A DNA stretch of 37,775 bases, from contig QFZU02000145.1 of the NCBI GenBank assembly GCA_003260025.2, forward strand, positions 1-37,775. Reading direction: 5' to 3'. Within the stretch, counting starts at the first letter, position 1; the number at the start of each line of letters is the position of its first letter. The notes below the pieces were generated by a model. It made no database searches and was not told where the DNA came from. It saw only the letters and a program-made list of their open reading frames with translations. Position numbers and translations under genes: made by a program. Positions 15,685 through 24,148 of the stretch are shown here, in pieces. The DNA is from Microbispora triticiradicis. GTDB taxonomy: Bacteria; Actinomycetota; Actinomycetes; Streptosporangiales; Streptosporangiaceae.

Positions 15685-18585
15685 ATGCTCGACAACGAGC
15701 CCACTGACGGGGCTGTGAGCCTTGACGGTGAAACGACAACAGAAGACCAGGGCCAGGCCGGAGGGAACGTGGTTTCCTCCGGTTCGGTCCGTGCGTCCAC
15801 GCCGCGCCGCCGGTCGGCGAGCCGGCCCGCCGGGCCCCCGCCCGAGCCGGACGAACTGCCACCTCCGGTGACCACGGTGGCCGCCGCCGCGGCGCCGAAG
15901 GCGGTGGAGCCCGAGCAGCCGGGCCAGGAGGCGCAGGAGGCGCCGGTCGTCGAGGAGCGGCCGAAGCGGGCCACCCGCCGCCGCACCAAGACCGCCGAAC
16001 CGCCGGCTCCCGAGCCCGCGGTGGCGGAGGCGCCGGTCGTGGAGACGCCGGTGGTGGAGACTCCGGTGCCCGCGCAGGCCCCGGCCGGCGACGACGTCGC
16101 CCCGGCCGCCGCCCCTGAGAGCGCGGGCGCCGAGCCGGTGGACGGCGGGAACGACGAGCCGGCCGCGCCCACGCGGCGCCGCCGTAGCCGCAAGCGGACC
16201 GACGCGCCGGAGCAGGCCGAACGGACCGAGCCCGCCGAGCAGGCCGAGCCCGTCGAGGAGACGCCCGCCCCGCGCCGCCGCCGTCGTGCCCGGGCGGACG
16301 AGTCCGTACCGGAACGATCCAGGGCGATGAGCGCCGCGGAGGCGGAGGTGGCCGCCGCGCTGCGGCTCAACCTGCCCGACGAGGAACCCCTGGACGACGA
16401 GCCGATCGACATCGAGGACATCGACGTCGAGGAGACCGGTGAGACCGAGGAGGAGAACGGCCGTCCTGACGTGGTGGCCGACCCCTTCGGGCTGTCCTCC
16501 CGGTCGCAGCCCTCGCCCTCGGTGACCTTCCAGGCGCCGTCGGCGCTGTTCCATCCGCTCTTCCAGGCTCCCGACCCCTTCGCGGCGCCCGTGCAGCGGC
16601 CCGCCGCGCACGTCCCGGCGCCGGTGACGGCCGGGGACGAGGACCTTGAGCCGGAGGAGCCGGAGGAGGAGTCGGAGGAGACCGCCGAGCAGGGCGAGGA
16701 CGAGTCCGAGGGCGGCGGTCGTCGCCGTCGCCGCCGTCGCGGCGGCCGGGGCCGGGGAAGCCGGACGAGGGACGCCGAGGAAGGCGAGGAGTCCGAGGCC
16801 GAGGGCGAGGAGCCGCGGGCCGCGCAGGACGAGGACGAGGACCGCGAGCAGGCCGAGGACGAGTCCGACGCCCAGGGCGGCACCCGTCGCCGCCGCCGTC
16901 GCCGCCGCAGGGGCAGCGAGGAGGCCGAGCCCACCCCCGACGACCCGCCGAACACCGTCGTCCGCATCCGGGCGCCCCGCGCGACCCGCTCCACGTCCGT
17001 CGACGAGGTTCAGGGCGTACGGGGATCGACCCGGCTGGAGGCGAAGAAGCAGCGCCGCCGCGAGGGCCGCGAGCTGGGCCGCCGCCGCCCGCCGATCATC
17101 ACCGAGTCGGAGTTCCTGGCCCGCCGCGAGTCGGTCGAGCGGATGATGGTGGTGCGCCGCCAGGGCGGCCGCACCCAGATCGCGGTGCTGGAGGACGGGG
17201 TCCTCGTCGAGCACTACGTCGACCGCGAGTCGAGCCAGTCGTACGTCGGCAACGTCTACCTGGGCAAGGTCCAGAACGTGCTGCCCTCGATGGAGGCGGC
17301 GTTCATCGACATCGGCAAGGGCCGCAACGCGGTGCTGTACGCCGGCGAGGTGAACTTCGACACCGCCGGGCTGGAGGGCCAGCCGAAGCGGATCGAGGTG
17401 GCGCTGAAGTCCGGGCAGTCGGTGCTGGTGCAGGTCACCAAGGATCCGATGGGTCACAAGGGGGCCCGGCTGACCTCCCAGATCAGCCTCCCCGGCCGCT
17501 ACCTGGTCTACGTGCCGGACGGCTCGATGACCGGGATCAGCCGCAAGCTGCCCGACAAGGAGCGAACCCGGCTCAAGCAGATCCTGCGCAAGGTCATGCC
17601 GGAGAACGCGGGCGTCATCGTGCGCACCGCCGCGGAGGGCGCCTCGGAGGAGGAGCTCGACCGTGACGTGGCCCGGCTGTCGGCCCAGTGGGAGAACATC
17701 CAGCGCAAGGCCAAGTCGGCCAGCCCGCCGGAGCTGCTGTCGGGCGAGCCCGACCTGACCGTCCGGGTGGTCCGCGACGTGTTCAACGAGGACTTCACCT
17801 CGCTGGTCGTCGAGGGCGACGAGGCGTGGACGACGGTGGACGAGTACGTCCGCTACGTCGCCCCGCACCTCACCGAGCGGCTGTCGAAGTGGCAGGAGGA
17901 GACCGACGCCTTCTCCGCCTACCGGATCGACGAGCAGATCGCCAAGGCGATGGAGCGCAAGGTGTGGCTGCCGTCCGGCGGCTCCCTGGTGATCGACCGG
18001 ACCGAGGCGATGACCGTCGTCGACGTCAACACCGGCAAGTTCACCGGGCAGGGCGGCAACCTGGAGGAGACCGTCACCCGCAACAACCTGGAGGCGGCCG
18101 AGGAGATCGTCCGCCAGCTCAGGCTGCGGGACATCGGCGGCATCATCGTCATCGACTTCATCGACATGGTGCTGGAGAGCAACCGCGACCTGGTGCTCCG
18201 CCGGCTGCTGGAGTGCCTGGCGCGGGACCGCACCAAGCACCAGGTGGCCGAGGTCACCTCGCTGGGCCTGGTGCAGATGACCCGCAAGCGGGTCGGCCAG
18301 GGCCTGCTGGAGGCGTTCTCCACGCCGTGCGACTGCTGCCATGGGCGCGGGATCATCGTGTCGACCGAACCGGTCGAGGGCAGGCCCGAGCCACGCGGCA
18401 CGCAGGGCAAGATGGCCATCGAAAAGGCGGTGGCAGACAAACTGGCGGCGGGCGAGGGATCGGTCGCCGCGGCGACGGGGTCGGCGCGTGAGAGCGTGAC
18501 CGACGCCATCGACTCAGACGAGGGCGAAGGCTCCGCGCCGTCCTCCCGGGGACGGCGACGTTCCCGCAGGAAGACGGCGGAGTAG
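15685..18585 (+). CDS. rne: Ribonuclease E/G with long disordered N-terminal extension
   Basis: An endoribonuclease for rRNA processing and mRNA decay. The 966 residues begin with about 450 residues of low-complexity sequence in which acidic and Ala/Pro/Glu-rich stretches alternate with arginine clusters (two runs of seven to nine Arg). The catalytic part starts near residue 470. It has an S1 domain (about 510-600, with SYVGNVYLGKVQNVLPS) and a DNase-I-like catalytic region with D780 in VVDVNTG and D824 in VIDFIDM, equivalent to E. coli D303 and D346. The Zn-link is CDCC (882-885). A basic tail ends the protein. This layout, with the disordered part N-terminal, matches the Streptomyces RNase ES type. 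The ATG at 15685 follows GGGAGAG. Confidence 0.95.
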   Translation: MLDNEPTDGAVSLDGETTTEDQGQAGGNVVSSGSVRASTPRRRSASRPAGPPPEPDELPPPVTTVAAAAAPKAVEPEQPGQEAQEAPVVEERPKRATRRRTKTAEPPAPEPAVAEAPVVETPVVETPVPAQAPAGDDVAPAAAPESAGAEPVDGGNDEPAAPTRRRRSRKRTDAPEQAERTEPAEQAEPVEETPAPRRRRRARADESVPERSRAMSAAEAEVAAALRLNLPDEEPLDDEPIDIEDIDVEETGETEEENGRPDVVADPFGLSSRSQPSPSVTFQAPSALFHPLFQAPDPFAAPVQRPAAHVPAPVTAGDEDLEPEEPEEESEETAEQGEDESEGGGRRRRRRRGGRGRGSRTRDAEEGEESEAEGEEPRAAQDEDEDREQAEDESDAQGGTRRRRRRRRRGSEEAEPTPDDPPNTVVRIRAPRATRSTSVDEVQGVRGSTRLEAKKQRRREGRELGRRRPPIITESEFLARRESVERMMVVRRQGGRTQIAVLEDGVLVEHYVDRESSQSYVGNVYLGKVQNVLPSMEAAFIDIGKGRNAVLYAGEVNFDTAGLEGQPKRIEVALKSGQSVLVQVTKDPMGHKGARLTSQISLPGRYLVYVPDGSMTGISRKLPDKERTRLKQILRKVMPENAGVIVRTAAEGASEEELDRDVARLSAQWENIQRKAKSASPPELLSGEPDLTVRVVRDVFNEDFTSLVVEGDEAWTTVDEYVRYVAPHLTERLSKWQEETDAFSAYRIDEQIAKAMERKVWLPSGGSLVIDRTEAMTVVDVNTGKFTGQGGNLEETVTRNNLEAAEEIVRQLRLRDIGGIIVIDFIDMVLESNRDLVLRRLLECLARDRTKHQVAEVTSLGLVQMTRKRVGQGLLEAFSTPCDCCHGRGIIVSTEPVEGRPEPRGTQGKMAIEKAVADKLAAGEGSVAAATGSARESVTDAIDSDEGEGSAPSSRGRRRSRRKTAE

Positions 18586-18613
18586 CGACTTCCTCACCCG
18601 GCGGTCCGCTCGG

Positions 18614-18644
18614 TTCGACCTGGGTACCGGATATCCGGTACCCT
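18614..18644 (+). promoter_or_regulatory. rplU promoter candidate with a 22-bp perfect palindrome
   Basis: Bases 18622-18643 form a perfect 22-bp inverted repeat centred on GATATC with KpnI-like GGTACC arms. TTCGAC (18614-18619) and TACCCT (18639-18644) could be -35 and -10 boxes, separated by a 19-bp spacer that is almost entirely the palindrome. This is either a repressor operator or the layout used by MerR-type activators. The palindrome itself is certain; the promoter reading is inference. Confidence 0.5.
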
Positions 18645-18771
18645 GGTCATCCGGTGCGCCTGGTGTCGGCGTGCCTGGCTTCGCGCGCCTGCCCGGACCG
18701 CCGGTCGTGTATCGACAGCAGCTGGATGCGGGGCGCGGCATCTCAGCATTAGCCAGTAGAAGGGTTCCGCG
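18645..18771 (+). other. Leader region of rplU, possible structured 5' UTR
   Basis: About 127 nt lie between the promoter candidate and the L21 start. The stretch is GC-rich and has short complementary segments, but I cannot match it to a defined ribosomal-protein leader. Autoregulation by L21 through this leader is possible. Confidence 0.3.
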
Positions 18772-19086
18772 GTGTACGCGATCGTTCGTTGCGGCGGCAG
18801 GCAGCAGAAGGTCTCCGTCGGGGACGTCCTCGAGGTGGACAAGGTCGCCGGAGAGGTTGGCTCCTCGGTGTCGCTGCCGGCGGTGCTCGTCGTCAACGAC
18901 GGCGATGTCACCACCGACGCAGCCGCCCTCTCCCGGTTCCAGGTGACCGCCGAGATCCTCGGCGAGACCAAGGGACCGAAGATTCGCATTCTGAAGTACA
19001 AGAACAAGAGTGGCTACAAGAAGCGCCAGGGTCACCGCCAGCGGTACACCCAGGTCAAGGTCACCGATATCAACCCCGGAAAGTAG
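18772..19086 (+). CDS. rplU: 50S ribosomal protein L21
   Basis: A 104-residue protein with the typical start [20 protein letters not shown] and the C-terminal signature [23 protein letters not shown] that contacts 23S rRNA. The GTG at 18772 gives the normal family length, and AGAAGG lies 10 nt upstream. It precedes rpmA by 44 bases, the near-universal rplU-rpmA pair, and both lie just before obg. Confidence 0.98.
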   Translation: MYAIVRCGGRQQKVSVGDVLEVDKVAGEVGSSVSLPAVLVVNDGDVTTDAAALSRFQVTAEILGETKGPKIRILKYKNKSGYKKRQGHRQRYTQVKVTDINPGK

Positions 19087-19130
19087 TCTCCCGGGGGACA
19101 CCCCGGCTTACCCCCGACAGGGAGTGAACC

Positions 19131-19388
19131 ATGGCACACAAGAAGGGCGCCTCGTCCACCCGGAACGGCCGTGACTCGAACGCCCAGCGCCTCGGCGTGA
19201 AGCGCTTCGGCGGCCAGCTGGTGAACGCGGGCGAGATCATCGTCCGTCAGCGCGGCACGCACTTCCACCCCGGCGACAACGTCGGCCGCGGCAGCGACGA
19301 CACGCTGTTCGCCCTGGCCACCGGCCGGGTGCAGTTCGGCACCAAGCGCGGTCGCCGCGCGGTGAGCATCGTCCCGGCCGCGGAGTAG
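19131..19388 (+). CDS. rpmA: 50S ribosomal protein L27
   Basis: An 85-residue protein starting [16 protein letters not shown]. The N-terminus reaches the peptidyl transferase centre in the ribosome. There is no Firmicutes-type cleavable N-terminal extension, as expected for actinobacteria. GGGAGTG precedes the ATG. A terminator hairpin follows at 19416, so rplU-rpmA can form a two-gene unit. Confidence 0.98.
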   Translation: MAHKKGASSTRNGRDSNAQRLGVKRFGGQLVNAGEIIVRQRGTHFHPGDNVGRGSDDTLFALATGRVQFGTKRGRRAVSIVPAAE

Positions 19389-19415
19389 ATCCGCCCGGAC
19401 ACCTGAAGCAGCACG

Positions 19416-19454
19416 ATGAGGCGGATCGAGCATTCGGTCCGCCTCATTCGTTTT
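19416..19454 (+). terminator. Rho-independent terminator after rpmA
   Basis: ATGAGGCGGA (19416-19425) pairs with TCCGCCTCAT (19438-19447). The stem extends inward by four more pairs, including one T-G pair, to a 4-base loop, and TCGTTTT follows. It separates L27 from obg. Confidence 0.85.
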
Positions 19455-19505
19455 CTCCGGCCGTACTCCGGCCGATTCCGGCACAGCAGTAAGGGGGAGC
19501 GGCTG

Positions 19506-20855
19506 ATGGCCGACTTCGTGGACCACGTCGTCCTGCACATCAAGGCGGGTGACGGGGGCAACGGCTGCGCCTCCATCCACCGGGAGAAGTTCAAGCCGCT
19601 GGGCGGGCCGGACGGCGGCGACGGCGGCCGCGGCGGGGACGTCATTCTGGAGGTGGACCCCAACACCTCGACCCTGCTCGAATACCACCATCGGCCGCAC
19701 CGCCGCGCGGGTAACGGCAAGCAGGGCATGGGCTCCAACCGGGACGGCGCCAACGGCGAGGACGTCGTCCTGCCGGTGCCCGACGGCACGGTCGTGAAGG
19801 ACGCCAGGACCGGGGAGGTGCTGGTCGACCTGATCGGCTCGGGCACCCGGTACGTCGCCGTGCAGGGCGGCTTCGGCGGCCTCGGCAACGCCGCGCTCGC
19901 CAACGCCAAACGCAAGGCCCCCGGCTTCGCGCTGCTCGGGGAGCCGGGCGACGAGGCCGAGATCGTGCTCGAACTCAAGACCGTCGCCGACGTCGCGCTG
20001 GTGGGTTTCCCCAACGCGGGCAAGTCGTCCCTGATCGCGGCGCTCTCCGCGGCCCGGCCGAAGATCGCCGACTACCCGTTCACCACCCTCGTTCCGAACC
20101 TCGGGGTGGTCACGGCCGGCGAGACCGTCTTCACGGTCGCCGACGTGCCCGGGCTCATCCCCGGTGCCTCGGAGGGCCGGGGCCTCGGCCACGAGTTCCT
20201 GCGGCACGTCGAGCGCTGCTCGACGATCGTGCACGTGCTCGACTGCGCCACGCTGGAGCCGGGACGCGACCCGGTGACCGACTTCGAGGTGATCGAGGCC
20301 GAGCTCGCGGCGTACGGCTCCCTGCAGGACCGGCCGCGCCTGGTCGCGCTGAACAAGGTGGACGTCCCCGACGGACGGGACCTGGCCGACATCGTCACGC
20401 CCATCCTGGAGGAGCGCGGCGTGCGGGTCTTCGAGATCTCCGCGGCGAGCCACGAGGGCCTGCGGCCCCTGTCGTTCGCGATGGCCGAGATGGTGGCGGC
20501 GGCCCGCGCGCAGGCCCCGGTCGAGGAGCCGACGCGTCTGGTCATCCGGCCCAAGCAGCTCGGCGAGGCCGGGTTCTCCGTACGCCGGATCGACGAGAAC
20601 CGCTTCCAGGTGACCGGCGAGAAGCCCGAGCGGTGGATCCGCCAGACCGACTTCACCAACGACGAGGCCGTCGGCTACCTCGCCGACCGGCTCGACCGGC
20701 TCGGCGTCGAGGAGGAGCTGATCAAGGCCGGTGCGACGGCCGGCGCGGAGGTCGTCATCGGGCCGATGGAGGGCGGCTACGTCTTCGACTGGCAGCCGTC
20801 GCGGGGCGCCGAGGCGGTCCTCGGGCCGCGCGGCACCGACCTGAGACTCGGCTGA
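19506..20855 (+). CDS. obgE: Obg-family GTPase (ribosome assembly, stress control)
   Basis: Obg is a large GTPase needed for 50S assembly, linked in Streptomyces to the onset of aerial growth. The 449 residues contain the glycine-rich Obg fold (1-158, starting [20 protein letters not shown]) and a G domain with GFPNAGKSS (167-175), DVPGL (213-217) and NKVD (283-286). A C-terminal OCT domain is typical of Gram-positive Obg. The ATG at 19506 is chosen over earlier starts because the family begins at MADFVD and GGGGGAG lies just upstream. It follows rplU-rpmA, the standard order. Confidence 0.97.
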   Translation: MADFVDHVVLHIKAGDGGNGCASIHREKFKPLGGPDGGDGGRGGDVILEVDPNTSTLLEYHHRPHRRAGNGKQGMGSNRDGANGEDVVLPVPDGTVVKDARTGEVLVDLIGSGTRYVAVQGGFGGLGNAALANAKRKAPGFALLGEPGDEAEIVLELKTVADVALVGFPNAGKSSLIAALSAARPKIADYPFTTLVPNLGVVTAGETVFTVADVPGLIPGASEGRGLGHEFLRHVERCSTIVHVLDCATLEPGRDPVTDFEVIEAELAAYGSLQDRPRLVALNKVDVPDGRDLADIVTPILEERGVRVFEISAASHEGLRPLSFAMAEMVAAARAQAPVEEPTRLVIRPKQLGEAGFSVRRIDENRFQVTGEKPERWIRQTDFTNDEAVGYLADRLDRLGVEEELIKAGATAGAEVVIGPMEGGYVFDWQPSRGAEAVLGPRGTDLRLG

Positions 20856-20885
20856 CGGGGAGACGCGGTGAGAGGGGGAGACGGC

Positions 20886-21995
20886 GTGACGGGCAGGCAG
20901 CGGATCGGCGAGGCCGCGCGGCTGGTGGTCAAGGTGGGCTCGTCGTCGCTGACGACCCCCCGCGGCACGATCGACGTCGACCGGGTCGACGCGCTGGTGG
21001 ACGTGCTGGCCGCCCGGCGGCTGGCCGGCGCGCAGATCGTGCTGGTGTCGTCCGGCGCGATCGCCGCCGGGCTCGGCCCGCTCGGGCTGCGCGCCCGCCC
21101 CAAGGACCTGGCCACCCAGCAGGCCGCCGCCTCGGTGGGGCAGGGCGTGCTGATCGCCCGTTACACCTCCTCCTTCGCCAGGTACGGCTTACGCGTGGGC
21201 CAGGTGCTGCTGACGGCCGACGACATGATGCGCCGCTCGCACCACCGCAACGCCCAGCGGACGCTGGCCCGGCTGCTGGAGCTCGGCATCGTCCCCGTCG
21301 TGAACGAGAACGACACGGTGGCCACCGACGAGATCCGGTTCGGCGACAACGACCGGCTGGCGGCGCTGGTGGCCCACCTCATCCACGCCGACGGCATGGT
21401 GCTGCTGTCGGACGTCGACGCGTTGTACGACGGGGATCCCCGCAGGGACGGCGCCGCCCGCATCGCGGAGGTCAGGGGACCGGAGGACCTGGAGGGCGTC
21501 GAGCTCGGCACCTCCGGCCGGGTCGGCACCGGCGGCATGATCACCAAGGTGGAGGCGGCCCGCATCGCCACCGGGGCGGGCGTGCCCGTCGTGCTCACGG
21601 CGGCGGCGCACGCGGCCCAGGCGCTCGCGGGGGCCGACATCGGCACCTGCTTCCACCCGGGGGGCCGCCATCCCGGCACCCGGCTGCTGTGGCTCGCCCA
21701 CGCGACGACCGGGCGCGGCCGGCTGCACCTGGACGCGGGCGCGGTCGAGGCCGTGGTGGGGCGGCGGATGTCGCTGCTGCCCGCCGGCGTCGTGAAGGTC
21801 GAGGGCGACTTCGCGGCCGGCGACCCGGTCGACCTGTGCGCGCCGACGGGCGTCGCGGTCGCCCGCGGCCTGGTCAACTACGACGCGGGGGAGATCCCCG
21901 ACCTGCTCGGCCGCTCCACCCGGGAGCTGGCCAGCACACTCGGCCCGGAGTACGAGCGTGAGCTGATCCACCGGGACGACATCGTGATCCTGTAG
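20886..21995 (+). CDS. proB: Glutamate 5-kinase
   Basis: ProB phosphorylates glutamate in the first step of proline synthesis and is usually inhibited by proline. The 369-residue protein has the amino-acid kinase motif VVKVGSSSL at the N-terminus and the [17 protein letters not shown] loop. A C-terminal PUA domain covers the last ~90 residues. The GTG at 20886 is preferred over GTG 20868 because GGGGGAG sits 5 bases upstream. It lies 30 bases after obg and 32 bases before proA, so proB and proA are probably cotranscribed. Confidence 0.95.
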   Translation: MTGRQRIGEAARLVVKVGSSSLTTPRGTIDVDRVDALVDVLAARRLAGAQIVLVSSGAIAAGLGPLGLRARPKDLATQQAAASVGQGVLIARYTSSFARYGLRVGQVLLTADDMMRRSHHRNAQRTLARLLELGIVPVVNENDTVATDEIRFGDNDRLAALVAHLIHADGMVLLSDVDALYDGDPRRDGAARIAEVRGPEDLEGVELGTSGRVGTGGMITKVEAARIATGAGVPVVLTAAAHAAQALAGADIGTCFHPGGRHPGTRLLWLAHATTGRGRLHLDAGAVEAVVGRRMSLLPAGVVKVEGDFAAGDPVDLCAPTGVAVARGLVNYDAGEIPDLLGRSTRELASTLGPEYERELIHRDDIVIL

Positions 21996-22027
21996 TCCAC
22001 CGAGAAGAAGCGACGGAGCGCGAGGCA

Positions 22028-23296
22028 ATGTCTGAGGTTGTGTCCGAGGCAGAGGAATTCCTGACGGTCGCCCGGGCGGCGAAGGACGCCGCGGCGGCGC
22101 TCGCGCCGTTGCCGCGCGCGCCGAAGGACGCGGCGCTGCGTGCCGTGGCCGACGCGCTGGAGGCGGCCACGGACGAGATCGTCGCGGCCAACGCCGTCGA
22201 CGTGGACCAGGCCAGGGCGAACGGCGTCCCCGAGGCGATGATCGACCGGCTGCGGCTGGACGCCGCCCGGATCGCGAAGATCGCCGGGGCCGTCCGCGAG
22301 GTGGCCGACCTGCCCGACCCGGTCGGGGAGGTCGTACGCGGGAGCACCCTGCCGAACGGTCTGGAGCTGCGGCAGGTGCGGGTGCCTCTCGGCGTCATCG
22401 GCATCATCTACGAGGGCAGGCCCAACGTCACCGTCGACGCGGCGGCGCTGTGCCTCAAGAGCGGCAACGCCGTGCTGCTGCGCGGGTCGTCCAGCGCGTT
22501 CTCCTCCAACACCGCGCTCGTGCGGATCATGCGGGAGGCGCTGGCGGCGACCGAGGTGCCGGCCGACGCCGTACGGCTCGTGCCGGGCCAGACCCGCGAG
22601 TCGGTCCGGCATCTCATGCGCGCCCGGGGGCTGGTCGACGTGCTGATCCCGCGCGGCGGCGCCTCGCTGATCAACAGCGTGGTCGAGGAGTCGACGGTGC
22701 CGGTCATCGAGACCGGGGTGGGCAACTGCCACGTCTACGTGGACGCCGACGCCGACGTCGAGACCGCCCTGAAGATCCTGGTGAACGCCAAGGCGCAGCG
22801 GCCCTCGGTGTGCAACGCCGCCGAGACGTTCCTGGTGCACGCCGCGATCGCCGACGAGTTCGTCCCCAAGGCGCTGACGGTGCTCAAGGACGCGGGGGTG
22901 ACCGTCCACGGCGACGAGCGGGTGCGGTCCTACGGCGCCGACGTCGTGCCCGCCACCGAGGAGGACTTCACCACCGAGTACCTCTCGCTCGACGTCGCCG
23001 CCGCGGTGGTCGACTCGCTCGACGACGCGGTCGCGCACATCCGGCGGTACGGCTCGGCCCACACCGACGCCATCGTGACCCGGTCCCAGCAGGCCGCCCG
23101 CAGGTTCGTCGCGACCGTGGACAGCGCCGCGGTCGCGGTCAACGCCTCCACCCGCTTCACCGACGGCGGCGAGTTCGGCTTCGGCGCGGAGATCGGCATC
23201 TCCACCCAGAAGCTGCACGCCCGCGGGCCCATGGGACTGCCGGAGCTGACCTCCACCAAGTGGATCTACACAGGGGACGGGCACATCCGGGTGTGA
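22028..23296 (+). CDS. proA: Gamma-glutamyl phosphate reductase
   Basis: ProA reduces gamma-glutamyl phosphate with NADPH in the second step of proline synthesis. It is a 422-residue aldehyde-dehydrogenase-fold enzyme with the catalytic Cys262 in [12 protein letters not shown]. The family segments [17 protein letters not shown] and [10 protein letters not shown] are intact. It lies directly after proB and ends at a GC-rich hairpin between convergent genes. Confidence 0.97.
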   Translation: MSEVVSEAEEFLTVARAAKDAAAALAPLPRAPKDAALRAVADALEAATDEIVAANAVDVDQARANGVPEAMIDRLRLDAARIAKIAGAVREVADLPDPVGEVVRGSTLPNGLELRQVRVPLGVIGIIYEGRPNVTVDAAALCLKSGNAVLLRGSSSAFSSNTALVRIMREALAATEVPADAVRLVPGQTRESVRHLMRARGLVDVLIPRGGASLINSVVEESTVPVIETGVGNCHVYVDADADVETALKILVNAKAQRPSVCNAAETFLVHAAIADEFVPKALTVLKDAGVTVHGDERVRSYGADVVPATEEDFTTEYLSLDVAAAVVDSLDDAVAHIRRYGSAHTDAIVTRSQQAARRFVATVDSAAVAVNASTRFTDGGEFGFGAEIGISTQKLHARGPMGLPELTSTKWIYTGDGHIRV

Positions 23297-23300
23297 CCCT

Positions 23301-23334
23301 CGCACCCGGGCCCGGAGCCGGGCCCGGGGGTGCG
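23301..23334. terminator. Hairpin between convergent proA and the response regulator
   Basis: A GC-rich inverted repeat of about 15 pairs spans 23301-23334, with two extra G residues in the right arm. It sits in the 51-base gap between the proA stop and the convergent regulator stop and could serve both strands. T runs are absent. Confidence 0.6.
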
Positions 23335-23347
23335 CTCAGAGGCGGCC

Positions 23348-24010
23348 TCAGACGCGGGTGAGCACGGGACGCGAGCCGAGGCCCGCGTCCCTCGCCCGCA
23401 GCGCCGCGTCCACCCGGCTCGGCGCCGCCAGCTTGGTCAGCACGTTGCTCACGTGGTTGCGCACGGTCTTGGTGGCCAGGCACAGCTCGCGGGCGATCTC
23501 GGCGTTGGACCTGCCGTCGGCCAGCCGCTCCAGGATCTCGTGCTCCCGCTGGGTGAGGCCGGGGAACGGGCTGCGGGCCGGCGGCGTCGTCAGGCGGTCC
23601 AGCAGCCGGGGGGCCAGCCCGCCGCCGAAGACGACCTGCCCGTGGGCCACCGACGTGACCGCGGCCGCGATCTCCGAGGGGCGTGACCCGTTGAGCAGGT
23701 AGCCGTACGCCCCGGCGCGCAGCGCGCCCGTGAAGCCCGCCTCGCCGTCGTCCGCGCCGAGCGCGAGCACCCGTACGGCGGGGCAGCGGCGGGGCAGGGA
23801 CTCCAGCGCGCCCAGCATGGCCAGGTCGGCCAGCAGCACCCGCGGCGACAGCCGTACGCACAGGCGGAGGGCGTCGAGGTCGTCGCACGCGGTGCCGGCG
23901 ACGTGGAGTCCGGCCGCCTGGTCGAGGGCGGACCGGATGCCCTCGACGAGCAGAGGCTGATCGGCGGCGACCACGACGGTGATCGGGCCGGAGGAGTCGG
24001 TCATCGGCAT
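23348..24010 (-). CDS. LuxR-type response regulator with degenerate receiver domain
   Basis: A 220-residue NarL/LuxR-class regulator. Residues 10-125 form a receiver domain and 148-210 a LuxR helix-turn-helix (LTQREHEILERLADGRSNAEIA, then TKTVRNHVSNVLTKL). The receiver is altered. The acidic pair is A16-D17 in place of two acids. The phospho-acceptor Asp62 is kept (LLADLAMLG), but the conserved Thr position is G85 and the conserved Lys is N107. It may act without classical phosphorylation. The ATG at 24010 has GGAGA upstream on the minus strand; a second ATG (24004) is 2 codons in. No histidine kinase is next to it. It is divergent from a Ser/Thr kinase. Confidence 0.85.
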   Translation of the reverse strand: MPMTDSSGPITVVVAADQPLLVEGIRSALDQAAGLHVAGTACDDLDALRLCVRLSPRVLLADLAMLGALESLPRRCPAVRVLALGADDGEAGFTGALRAGAYGYLLNGSRPSEIAAAVTSVAHGQVVFGGGLAPRLLDRLTTPPARSPFPGLTQREHEILERLADGRSNAEIARELCLATKTVRNHVSNVLTKLAAPSRVDAALRARDAGLGSRPVLTRV

Positions 24011-24148
24011 AGTTGTCTCCGTCTTGCCTGTGTTTCCGGAGCAGACTCTGCCGGGACGCTCTTGTGGGCCGGTTGGTGTTCGCTTGTATCGGGTCATCGG
24101 CGCGCCTCCGCCGATTCGGGCTCCGGGCCCGCTATGGTTGGCGCTCCT
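24011..24148. promoter_or_regulatory. Shared divergent promoter region (regulator and Ser/Thr kinase)
   Basis: This 138-bp spacer separates two divergent genes. TATGGT at 24133-24138 is a -10 candidate for the kinase, 10 bases before its ATG at 24149. No clear -35 box is visible. On the minus strand only the SD (GGAGA) before the regulator start is evident. Confidence 0.45.

Noticed and set aside
15442-18342. 966-codon open frame on the minus strand
   Set aside because: It is the antisense shadow of RNase E/G. The low-complexity composition reflects the repetitive N-terminal coding sequence on the other strand.
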